From the NCBI GenBank assembly GCA_045577635.1, contig JAZNIS010000059.1:1-12167 (forward strand): a stretch of DNA of 12,167 nucleotides. Direction: 5' to 3'. This document shows positions 6,018 to 12,167 of the stretch, one piece after another. The stretch's first letter is position 1. Each line of letters begins with the position of its first letter. A program made the translations under genes and the position numbers. The notes beneath the pieces were generated by a model. The model was not told the origin of the DNA. It worked only from the letters and a program-made list of their open reading frames with translations, and did no database searches. The DNA comes from UBA6345 sp045577635. Lineage in GTDB: Bacteria; Bacillota; Clostridia; Christensenellales; UBA1242.

Positions 6018-8111
6018 TTAACTAAATGTTTTAATTTTAATTTCGTTATCAAACTGCAAATTTGTTTCATTAAAATTAATCATAACATCGTTATAAATAA
6101 CATAGTTAAAATTGTTATCTTCATAACTTAAATTATTAATTTCCTTTTTGGTAACATTATCATTTAACATTAAAACTTTATTGTTGTTAATTTCAAAACT
6201 AATGGCAATATTATCATTATTAAAATAATAAGTTTTAACTTTAATATTTCCAACAAAACACTCATTACTAAACCGTTTAACAAAAACCGATTTACTAAAA
6301 GTTTGATATGCAACATCAATAAAATCATCTTCTAAATATAAATAATCAATTCCATATTTTTCAATCAATTTTAATATTTGTTCATTTTGTTTTATTGAAT
6401 AATTGTTAACAACTAAATAGTTTATTTTATTAACATTTAATTCGTTTAATTTTGTAACCACATTATTTATAGAATTTGTTTGATTCAAAATTAAAACCTT
6501 ATTGTTATTTTCTTCTGCAACAAAAACGAAATTTCCACTATTTAAATTTGCCGTGTAACCACAATTACTATTAAATTTTGCTGGTAAATTAGTTAAGATT
6601 GTTACCAAAACCAAAACAATAATTGTTAAAGAAGAAATAATTGTTTTAAGCTTTTTATTAATTAATGCAAAACCAATAAAATATAAAATTAAAACAGATA
6701 AAATAACATACAAATAATTAAAATTAAACACTGTAAAAGTTAAAAATTTTATATCTGCAAAAAAGTTTGCAATTAATTTAATAAAATGAAAAATTATATT
6801 AGGAATTATTAAAATATGATTTATAAAAGGTAAAATTAACCCTAAAAAACTAATCACAAATAAAAAACCAAAACAAACAGCAAACAATGGTAAAACTAGC
6901 AGATTAGAAAACACCGAAATAAAACTTATTTGATTAAAATGCTTTGCAGTAATTGTTAAAACACCTAAATTAACTGCAAGTGAAACACTTAAAGGCAAAA
7001 TTAAAAATTTTGGAGTTTTTATTTTTTCTAATGCTAATTTTATTGGGTTTGATATTGTTACAATTGCTAGAACACAACCAAAACTTAATTGAAAACCAAC
7101 CGAATAAATTGACATTGGGTTAAACAACAAAATTAAAATTCCTGACAAACTTAAACTGCTTATTACATCATATTCTTTACCAAACAAATTAGATGTTAAT
7201 AACACCATACTCATTATTGCTGCCCTTACCACACTTGCAGTAAAACCACACAAATAAGCATACACCATTAAAACCAAAAACATTATTGCAGTAAGCACCC
7301 ACTTATTACATTTTACTAGCTTTAAAAAAGCAACCATTATTGCAACTAAAAATCCAACATGCAGGCCCGAAACAGCCAAAATATGAGCAATTCCCGCGGC
7401 ATTAAAAACAGAGAATATATTTGACATATTTTCTTTTTCACCAAACATAACCGAATAGGAAATTTGTGCCGTTTCATAGTTTAAATTATTATATAAATTT
7501 TCTTTAATTTTTAAAGTTATAGTATTTTTTATTGTGTTATTAAAATCATAAACTTCAACATTATAAAATGCAGTTGTTGCTTTATAATTTATTTTGTTAA
7601 CAACATAATTTAAGTTGCTATAATTTTTATTTATTGTTGATACCGATGCAATTGTTGAAACCTTATCACCAACATTAAATAAATTTTGTTCGTTAGAATT
7701 AAACACAACCAATTCACAATAACCTTTAACAGCATTGTTATTTATACTAACATTTTTTAAATTTAATTTTACAGAATTATCATAAACTTTAACTGATTCA
7801 ACTTCGGCAATTAAATTATATTTACCATTAATTTCTTTGTTTGGTTGCAAATATATAATAGAAACAATTGCACTAACAACACTTAAAATTAAGACCAAAC
7901 AAACTGATATAAATTTAAAATTGTTAGTGTTCTTTTTAATAATTAAATAAACTAAAAATACAGCATTTAAACTAACAAAAACACAAAATAATATTAACAA
8001 AATTAAGTTAATAGTTGTTTTGTTAAGCATATAATTTGCTGTTACTAAAACTGAAAGTATTAAACTAATTAAGCCAACAACAAGTGGCCTTAAATTAAAT
8101 AACTTTTTCAT
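6018..8111 (-). CDS. comEC: ComEC/Rec2-type DNA-uptake channel with degenerate beta-lactamase-like tail
   Basis: ComEC is the inner-membrane channel that passes single-stranded DNA into the cell during transformation. The 697-residue protein has three parts. Residues 1-90 hold three or four membrane segments. Residues 91-200 form a soluble N-terminal (DUF4131-type) domain with FNVGDKV (145-151). Residues 205-510 are the competence domain: SVMFGEKENM (220-229), GIAHILAVSGLHVGFL (240-255, the family signature), GFTASVVRAAIM (289-300) and NPMSIYSVGFQLSFG (331-345). Residues 511-697 sit where the metallo-beta-lactamase-like domain is expected, but the HxHxDH motif is absent: about residues 566-575 read LVVNNYSIKQ. 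The start at 8111 is chosen because it fits the family N-terminus and the longer frame (to 8246) would overlap the opposite-strand zinc-ribbon gene. The ribosome-binding site is weak. It is followed 39 bases later by holA. Confidence 0.9.
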   Translation of the reverse strand: MKKLFNLRPLVVGLISLILSVLVTANYMLNKTTINLILLILFCVFVSLNAVFLVYLIIKKNTNNFKFISVCLVLILSVVSAIVSIIYLQPNKEINGKYNLIAEVESVKVYDNSVKLNLKNVSINNNAVKGYCELVVFNSNEQNLFNVGDKVSTIASVSTINKNYSNLNYVVNKINYKATTAFYNVEVYDFNNTIKNTITLKIKENLYNNLNYETAQISYSVMFGEKENMSNIFSVFNAAGIAHILAVSGLHVGFLVAIMVAFLKLVKCNKWVLTAIMFLVLMVYAYLCGFTASVVRAAIMSMVLLTSNLFGKEYDVISSLSLSGILILLFNPMSIYSVGFQLSFGCVLAIVTISNPIKLALEKIKTPKFLILPLSVSLAVNLGVLTITAKHFNQISFISVFSNLLVLPLFAVCFGFLFVISFLGLILPFINHILIIPNIIFHFIKLIANFFADIKFLTFTVFNFNYLYVILSVLILYFIGFALINKKLKTIISSLTIIVLVLVTILTNLPAKFNSNCGYTANLNSGNFVFVAEENNNKVLILNQTNSINNVVTKLNELNVNKINYLVVNNYSIKQNEQILKLIEKYGIDYLYLEDDFIDVAYQTFSKSVFVKRFSNECFVGNIKVKTYYFNNDNIAISFEINNNKVLMLNDNVTKKEINNLSYEDNNFNYVIYNDVMINFNETNLQFDNEIKIKTFS

Positions 8112-8130
8112 ATGTAAACCAATTAAAGTA

Positions 8131-8139
8131 ATTATACCA
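8131..8139 (-). promoter_or_regulatory. Extended -10 promoter element of comEC
   Basis: The minus-strand sequence TGGTATAAT (8139-8131) is a perfect extended -10. The -35 region at the right spacing (TTTATA) is weak. The transcript would begin near 8124, only about 13 bases before the ATG at 8111, so comEC mRNA would be nearly leaderless. This supports the chosen start over an upstream one. Confidence 0.5.
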
Positions 8140-8211
8140 AAACAAAATAAAATTATAAACCAGAATAATATTTTAATTTTATAAAAAACTAATAAAAAAG
8201 GAGTTTTAGCT

Positions 8212-8355
8212 ATGGACACTATAAAAAACAATATAAAACAAAACATAAGCGAATATGTTTGCTTAACCTGTGGTGCTCATTTTGATATTGACACCCTATC
8301 TAATTTAACAACCTGCCCAACTTGTGGCAATTTCACTTTTAAAAAAGAAGAATAA
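8212..8355 (+). CDS. Small zinc-ribbon protein, 47 aa
   Basis: This short plus-strand gene is easily missed. ATG at 8212 has AAGGAG 8 bases upstream and the frame ends TAA at 8353-8355. The product starts with a polar, basic 15-residue stretch. Two CxxC knuckles follow, YVCLTCGAHF (15-24) and TTCPTCGNFTF (33-43), with Cys17, Cys20, Cys35 and Cys38 as the likely Zn ligands, in the spacing of rubredoxin-like or FmdB-like ribbons. It has no membrane segment. It is divergent from comEC (starts 100 bases apart) and convergent with the DUF4132 gene, with which it shares a terminator. Its function is unknown; small ribbons of this kind may bind nucleic acid or serve as protein adaptors. The conserved knuckles, good ribosome-binding site and terminator make it a credible gene. 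I see no clear promoter. Confidence 0.8.
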   Translation: MDTIKNNIKQNISEYVCLTCGAHFDIDTLSNLTTCPTCGNFTFKKEE

Positions 8356-8388
8356 AAAAAGAAATAGATTTACTCTATTTCCTTTTTA
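8356..8388. terminator. Bidirectional terminator between the zinc-ribbon gene and the DUF4132 gene
   Basis: A 7-bp stem GAAATAG/CTATTTC (8361-8367 with 8375-8381), with an 8th A-T pair at the loop edge, is flanked by an A-run at 8356-8360 and a T-run at 8383-8387. It lies between the stop codons of two convergent genes (8355 and 8391) and gives a T-tract on both strands. Confidence 0.82.
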
Positions 8389-8390
8389 TT

Positions 8391-10673
8391 TTAATAATAA
8401 CTAGCTTCAAACACATCATTTAAAACATCAGAATAAACTCTTTTGTTAACAGTGCCAACTTCTTCAGGTGTTACATTTGCAAGTAAATATTTATTATTAA
8501 CAAATTGTACCAAATTTAAATTGTAAAACTTAATGTTTCCAACAACACTAACATTTTTTGTGTTTAATTTTGTTAACTCTACTTTTACTAAAATGTTTTC
8601 ATGTGGAATTGCTTTATAGTAATAAACATCGTTTCCAACACTCATTTTATAACCCAAAGCTCTTAATTTTGCATTAAATGATATATCGTTAATTGCAACA
8701 CCATTAAATTCGTTTGTGTAATGATTTGAATAATTGTAATTATTTGCAACAAAAACTTGTTTATTTAATTGTTTAAAAGGTTCAAATTTTTGTTTTGGTA
8801 AACTAATGTCGGTTAACTCGCAAGGATGAACAAGTGCAATTTTTAAATCATGATTTTCTTCATTAATAATATCAAGTGCCGATGAATAAAGTTTAATTAA
8901 ACTATCCTTATTATCATATGCACCCCACACTAAACTTTTAGCAATTTTAGCAAGTATTGGATTTGATAAAATATTTGCATTAAAAGTTGAAACTTTCCAT
9001 GTTCGTTTTGTTTCGTAAGCAGATTTAAACTTATCAATTTGATGTCTAATTTCATTTGTTAAATCATTAAAATATTTTAAAGCATCAGCTGTATCAACAA
9101 AACTTGGATTACCAATGTTAACATAGGTAAATGTAGTTAAATTTTTAACCTTAACTGTTAAATTATCGTCAATTTCAAAAAGTAAATTATCACCATTACA
9201 AACAATCTTTTTGGTCGCATTTTCACTTAACCCATAATTACTTACCATTTCATCTAAATAATCAAGAGCCGAAATATCATTGTTTTTTGCAAGAGTTTCC
9301 AAAAAGTTGTAATAAATGTTTTTATTGTTGCTTTCCATGTAAAGTTGTTTAATTAAACTAATTACTTTCATTGTGTTAGTTTCCACTAAACAACCCAAAA
9401 CAAAATTAGAAAGTTCAGCATTACCTAAACAAGTTGGAACTAAATCGGTTAATTCCGAAATAATAAAATCGGAACACATTGTGCAAATTAAAGCAACAAC
9501 CCACTTGTTATCCCATGTAATTTTATTTTCTAGCGAATTAAACAAGTTTCTGCCCAAAGTGTTAAGTTCGGTTTCAGGGAAAAATTCTTTTAAATAAGAA
9601 TATTTTTTAATCACCATTGGAGATGAAATGTTTTTAAATATGTTAAAAATATAAGTTAAAACTTTATCAGAAAGTTTTACACCATTTTTAAAATAAACCA
9701 AATATTTAATGCTTAAACCCAATTCAACTTCAATATCTAAATCTAAATCAACAAAATCAATAAAATCTTTAATGGTTTCAAACTTAACATTTCTGCTTAA
9801 TTCAATTTCATCTTTAAGCACCAATTTTAATTCTTCATCTTTAACTTGCTCATATAATTCTGGCAAAGTGTTTTTAATATCTTGTGAAAAAGTTAAATAA
9901 AATTCTAATGCTGTTTTTTGCTTATCACCCGATTGTTTTATAATGTAGTTCTTTAATTCTTCAAGCCCAACAGTTTTGTCTTCTAAAAAAACTTCATATA
10001 ATTCATCTTTACTAAAATAATTACCAGAAACTAAATTTTCAATTAATCTAACTGCACCCTTGTTTGCAAATAGGTCAATATAAATTGTGTAACCAATTTT
10101 ATAATTTTCTTCAGTGTTAATATAGTTTAAATATGTTGCTTCGTTGTTAGAAATTACACCCTTTAAAAATTCCTTACTTGGTCTTAAAAATTTATTACAA
10201 GCTTCATCTTTACCACTTTTATAAATATAAAACAAAAATGGAATAATTTTAAAATTATCAATTTCAGAATATTTTACAGCCTCAATAAACCTATCAAAAT
10301 ACCTTTCAGAAAAATCATATTTATATTCCTTACTAGTATAAAAGCTATCGCCAATATGGTTTACAAAAGTTCTGCTCATAAATTTAGCAATATCATTGTA
10401 ATGCTTACTAGCCAAAAATATTTGAAGCAAATAACTTAAATAAAATTTGTAATCTTTTAATTGATAAAGCATATCTCCAACTTCAAACAAATCAGAATCA
10501 TTAAATTTAACTTGTTCAATTTTCAAACAAACATCTAAATTATTTGGAACAGAAAATTTAAAATTAATTAAATCGTCACCAATTAAATTAATTTCATCAT
10601 AACCTAATTTAGCATTTGTAAAAATATTAATTATTGCCTTATTAATTGTATCCTTTGTAATAAAATATGGCAT
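8391..10673 (-). CDS. DUF4132 domain-containing protein (MolR/YehI-like), function unknown
   Basis: This is a 760-residue soluble protein. Residues 1-480 are alpha-helical and repeat-like, with no recognised motif. Near 500-530 the pattern changes to beta-rich sequence (LLFEIDDNLTVKVKNLTTF). Residues 535-700 fit DUF4132: NDLTNEIRHQIDKFKSAYET (536-555), NILSNPILAKIAKSLVWG (567-584), IALVHPCELTD (612-622) and FEPFKQLNKQVF (630-641), which match the usual 'HPleL...PF.QL.R.vy' order. Homologues include E. coli MolR and YehI; no biochemical role is firmly known. The last 60 residues may form another small domain. The start ATG has TAGGAG 9 bases upstream. It has its own promoter and ends at a terminator shared with the zinc-ribbon gene, so it is monocistronic. 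There is no signal peptide or membrane segment. Confidence 0.75.
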   Translation of the reverse strand: MPYFITKDTINKAIINIFTNAKLGYDEINLIGDDLINFKFSVPNNLDVCLKIEQVKFNDSDLFEVGDMLYQLKDYKFYLSYLLQIFLASKHYNDIAKFMSRTFVNHIGDSFYTSKEYKYDFSERYFDRFIEAVKYSEIDNFKIIPFLFYIYKSGKDEACNKFLRPSKEFLKGVISNNEATYLNYINTEENYKIGYTIYIDLFANKGAVRLIENLVSGNYFSKDELYEVFLEDKTVGLEELKNYIIKQSGDKQKTALEFYLTFSQDIKNTLPELYEQVKDEELKLVLKDEIELSRNVKFETIKDFIDFVDLDLDIEVELGLSIKYLVYFKNGVKLSDKVLTYIFNIFKNISSPMVIKKYSYLKEFFPETELNTLGRNLFNSLENKITWDNKWVVALICTMCSDFIISELTDLVPTCLGNAELSNFVLGCLVETNTMKVISLIKQLYMESNNKNIYYNFLETLAKNNDISALDYLDEMVSNYGLSENATKKIVCNGDNLLFEIDDNLTVKVKNLTTFTYVNIGNPSFVDTADALKYFNDLTNEIRHQIDKFKSAYETKRTWKVSTFNANILSNPILAKIAKSLVWGAYDNKDSLIKLYSSALDIINEENHDLKIALVHPCELTDISLPKQKFEPFKQLNKQVFVANNYNYSNHYTNEFNGVAINDISFNAKLRALGYKMSVGNDVYYYKAIPHENILVKVELTKLNTKNVSVVGNIKFYNLNLVQFVNNKYLLANVTPEEVGTVNKRVYSDVLNDVFEASYY

Positions 10674-10703
10674 TGCACATAACTCCTAGTTTTAATTAGT
10701 TTA

Positions 10704-10731
10704 AGTTTAGCACATAAATTAAATTTTACAA
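10704..10731 (-). promoter_or_regulatory. Candidate promoter of the DUF4132 gene
   Basis: On the minus strand TTGTAA (10731-10726), 16 bases, then TAAACT (10709-10704) preceded by TGC, which makes an extended -10. The leader would be about 25 bases and contains the TAGGAG ribosome-binding site. It lies between spoIVFB and the DUF4132 start, so this gene need not be read with the spore pair. Confidence 0.5.
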
Positions 10732-10755
10732 AACTATAAACAACTAAACAACAAA

Positions 10756-11559
10756 TTAACCCGAAACCAAATTAATAACTTCTGTTTCGGTTAACACTTT
10801 AACAACCTTATTATTGTTAATTAAATAAAAAATAGAATATGTGTTTGAGTTAATGTATTTAAGCAATTTATAAACCGGTGTGTTTGAATTAATAACATAA
10901 CTTTTAACTTGCATAACTGAACTAATTTCCTTTTTTAAACTTTGAATATTTGTTCGGTCAAAATAAACATTTACATCGTTTCCAAAACACGACATAAACA
11001 AAAAAATTGAAACAAAAATTAGTGTTAAATTTATTTCATAAAAAACAGAAATTAAAAATAAAACAGCAAAAATAAATGAAAAAACAAATCCTAAAATTTT
11101 CATTATTTTATACACTTTTATTTTATTAATTTTATTAGATAATAAACAAACTAAAACCCTACCACCATCAAGTGGAAAAATTGGCAACAAATTAAAAATA
11201 GCCAAAGTCAAATTTGAAATTACAAATATTTCAGTGTAATAATATGTGGTTGGAAAACACCACCACAAACAAACAGAAATTACAACTAAAATTATATTAC
11301 ATATTGGACCTGCCAAAGAAATTAATATTTCGTGGCTATTTTTTATGGAATAATTTTTACCACCCAAACCAGCACCATATGGCATAAAACTTATGTCTGT
11401 TAACACATAACCTAATCTTTTTGCCACTAAATAGTGCGAATATTCATGCAAAAGCAAAACTACAAAATATATAAAAAAATGCAAAAACCAACCAAAATAA
11501 ATTAATACAAAAGAAAATACAACAAATAAAGGATGAAATTTTACTGATATTTTTCCCAT
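10756..11559 (-). CDS. spoIVFB: SpoIVFB-type site-2 metalloprotease (pro-sigma-K processing)
   Basis: SpoIVFB is an intramembrane zinc protease of the site-2 family; in sporulating cells it cuts pro-sigma-K in the mother cell membrane around the forespore. The 267-residue protein has HEYSH at 38-42 (H38, E39, H42: zinc ligands and catalytic Glu) in the first long hydrophobic region, then FMPYGAGLGG (58-67), AGPICNIILV (83-92), and NLLPIFPLDGGRV (123-135), in which Asp131 is the third zinc ligand. Membrane segments lie near 8-36, 78-100, 110-126, 152-172 and 176-192. Residues about 205-267 form the short CBS-like cytoplasmic tail. It starts inside the end of the spoIVFA-like gene (overlap of 19 bases) without a clear ribosome-binding site, so translation is probably coupled. 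A plain S2P protease is possible, but the partner gene favours SpoIVFB. Confidence 0.87.
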   Translation of the reverse strand: MGKISVKFHPLFVVFSFVLIYFGWFLHFFIYFVVLLLHEYSHYLVAKRLGYVLTDISFMPYGAGLGGKNYSIKNSHEILISLAGPICNIILVVISVCLWWCFPTTYYYTEIFVISNLTLAIFNLLPIFPLDGGRVLVCLLSNKINKIKVYKIMKILGFVFSFIFAVLFLISVFYEINLTLIFVSIFLFMSCFGNDVNVYFDRTNIQSLKKEISSVMQVKSYVINSNTPVYKLLKYINSNTYSIFYLINNNKVVKVLTETEVINLVSG

Positions 11560-12158
11560 ACAATTTCGTTTTTGTTTATTGAAATATTTGGTTGTTTCAC
11601 ATCGTTTTCAGTAATAAAAAATCTAACAGTTTCGCCTAATTTTGCTATACCAATATCTTTTCCTTTGCTTACCATTTGACCATTTACAACACCTAAAATA
11701 TAAACATTTTCTAACCTAGTTTTTATATTTTTATTGTGTGAAATTTCAATAAATTTTTCACCATTTGGTAACACTCCCACACCCGAAATTATTCCAGATT
11801 CAGGAGCAACAATCATTATATTATTATCAACTTCAAACCAAAGTTCACTATTGCAATTTTTTATATTACTACACTTTATTGGAGTAATAAATTTTAAGCT
11901 GTTATTGTTTAAATAACTGCTGTTTGCATTTGCAAATAATATGTTTCCATCATCGTTAAAAAGAGGATTTATGGGATTATAAATTTGCACACATGTTTTA
12001 ATTATATCAGTATTTTTTGCAGAGTTAAAAAACAACCCCACACTAAATATAACTGCAATTAAACAAAAAGAAATAATGTAATTTTGCTTAACCACTTTAC
12101 TTGTGTATATATGTTTTATATTTAATTTTTCAATTTTTGTAACTAATAATTTTCTCAT
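11541..12158 (-). CDS. spoIVFA: SpoIVFA-like membrane protein with degenerate LytM/M23 domain
   Basis: The visible 205 residues have a cytoplasmic basic stretch, one membrane segment (27-45) and an extracytoplasmic part. A LytM/M23-like beta fold is seen at 113-190: IMIVAPESGIISGVG (114-128), NGEKFIEISHNKN (132-144), GVVNGQMVSKGKDIGIAKLG (156-175) and VRFFITEN (178-185). The metallopeptidase zinc ligands (HxxxD and the later HxH) are missing, so it is not an active peptidase. The same is known of SpoIVFA, which holds and inhibits SpoIVFB. Placement directly before spoIVFB with a 19-base overlap supports the name. The ATG at 12158 is close to the window edge; only 9 upstream bases are visible, they are in frame and show no stop or ribosome-binding site, so the true start may lie outside the window. 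Confidence 0.7.
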   Translation of the reverse strand: MRKLLVTKIEKLNIKHIYTSKVVKQNYIISFCLIAVIFSVGLFFNSAKNTDIIKTCVQIYNPINPLFNDDGNILFANANSSYLNNNSLKFITPIKCSNIKNCNSELWFEVDNNIMIVAPESGIISGVGVLPNGEKFIEISHNKNIKTRLENVYILGVVNGQMVSKGKDIGIAKLGETVRFFITENDVKQPNISINKNEIVWEKYQ

Positions 12159-12167
12159 AAATTTTAA

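Noticed and set aside
8112..8246. Longer comEC reading frame starting at the ATG at 8246, with a 45-residue hydrophobic N-terminal extension
   Set aside because: It has no ribosome-binding site, overlaps the opposite-strand zinc-ribbon gene, and a perfect extended -10 (8131-8139) lies inside it. The hydrophobic look is the usual effect of AT-rich DNA.

Overview
The window is very AT-rich and densely coded. It uses the standard bacterial code: gpr ends in TGA, and the long frames contain no in-frame TGA. It carries spore genes (germination protease GPR and the SpoIVFA/SpoIVFB pair) together with ordinary housekeeping genes (rpsT, holA, comEC, thyX). This fits a low-GC, endospore-forming Bacillota, most likely a Clostridia-type and possibly uncultured lineage. 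I cannot place it further. No rRNA, tRNA, CRISPR array, IS element or phage gene is visible, and no gene-free stretch exceeds about 220 bases.

Layout, left to right. Positions 1-717 (-) hold an HTH-AAA (NadR-kinase-like) protein whose C-terminus runs off the window; its promoter has a palindrome next to the -35. Positions 838-1482 (-) hold a GNAT acetyltransferase with a near-consensus promoter and its own terminator. Positions 1675-2901 (-) hold a long, two-domain flavin-dependent thymidylate synthase (ThyX). Positions 3038-3874 (-) hold GPR. Positions 4091-4315 (+) hold a 74-aa unknown protein that converges on rpsT at a shared terminator. Positions 4357-4854 (-) hold ribosomal protein S20 with a histone-H1-like Lys/Ala/Pro/Glu tail. 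Positions 5013-5978 hold holA and 6018-8111 hold comEC, both on the minus strand. Positions 8212-8355 (+) hold a 47-aa zinc-ribbon protein that converges on a DUF4132 gene at 8391-10673 (-). Positions 10756-11559 (spoIVFB) and 11541-12158 (spoIVFA-like) overlap by 19 bases on the minus strand.

How the genes work together. SpoIVFB is the intramembrane protease that releases sigma-K in the mother cell, and SpoIVFA is its partner. GPR degrades SASPs when spores germinate. comEC and holA form the familiar DNA-uptake/replication neighbourhood next to rpsT and gpr; spoIIP, which often follows gpr, is absent here. The other genes look like single-gene units: terminators follow the GNAT gene, thyX, rpsT and the DUF4132 gene, and promoters can be proposed for most of them.

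The most notable points are proteins that depart from their family plan. ThyX is a tandem duplication whose signature motifs are divided between the halves. S20 has nearly doubled in length. GPR starts at the residue where the mature enzyme normally begins. ComEC has a beta-lactamase-like tail without the metal-binding motif. Two small plus-strand genes (74 and 47 aa) have strong ribosome-binding sites and sit between well-known genes.
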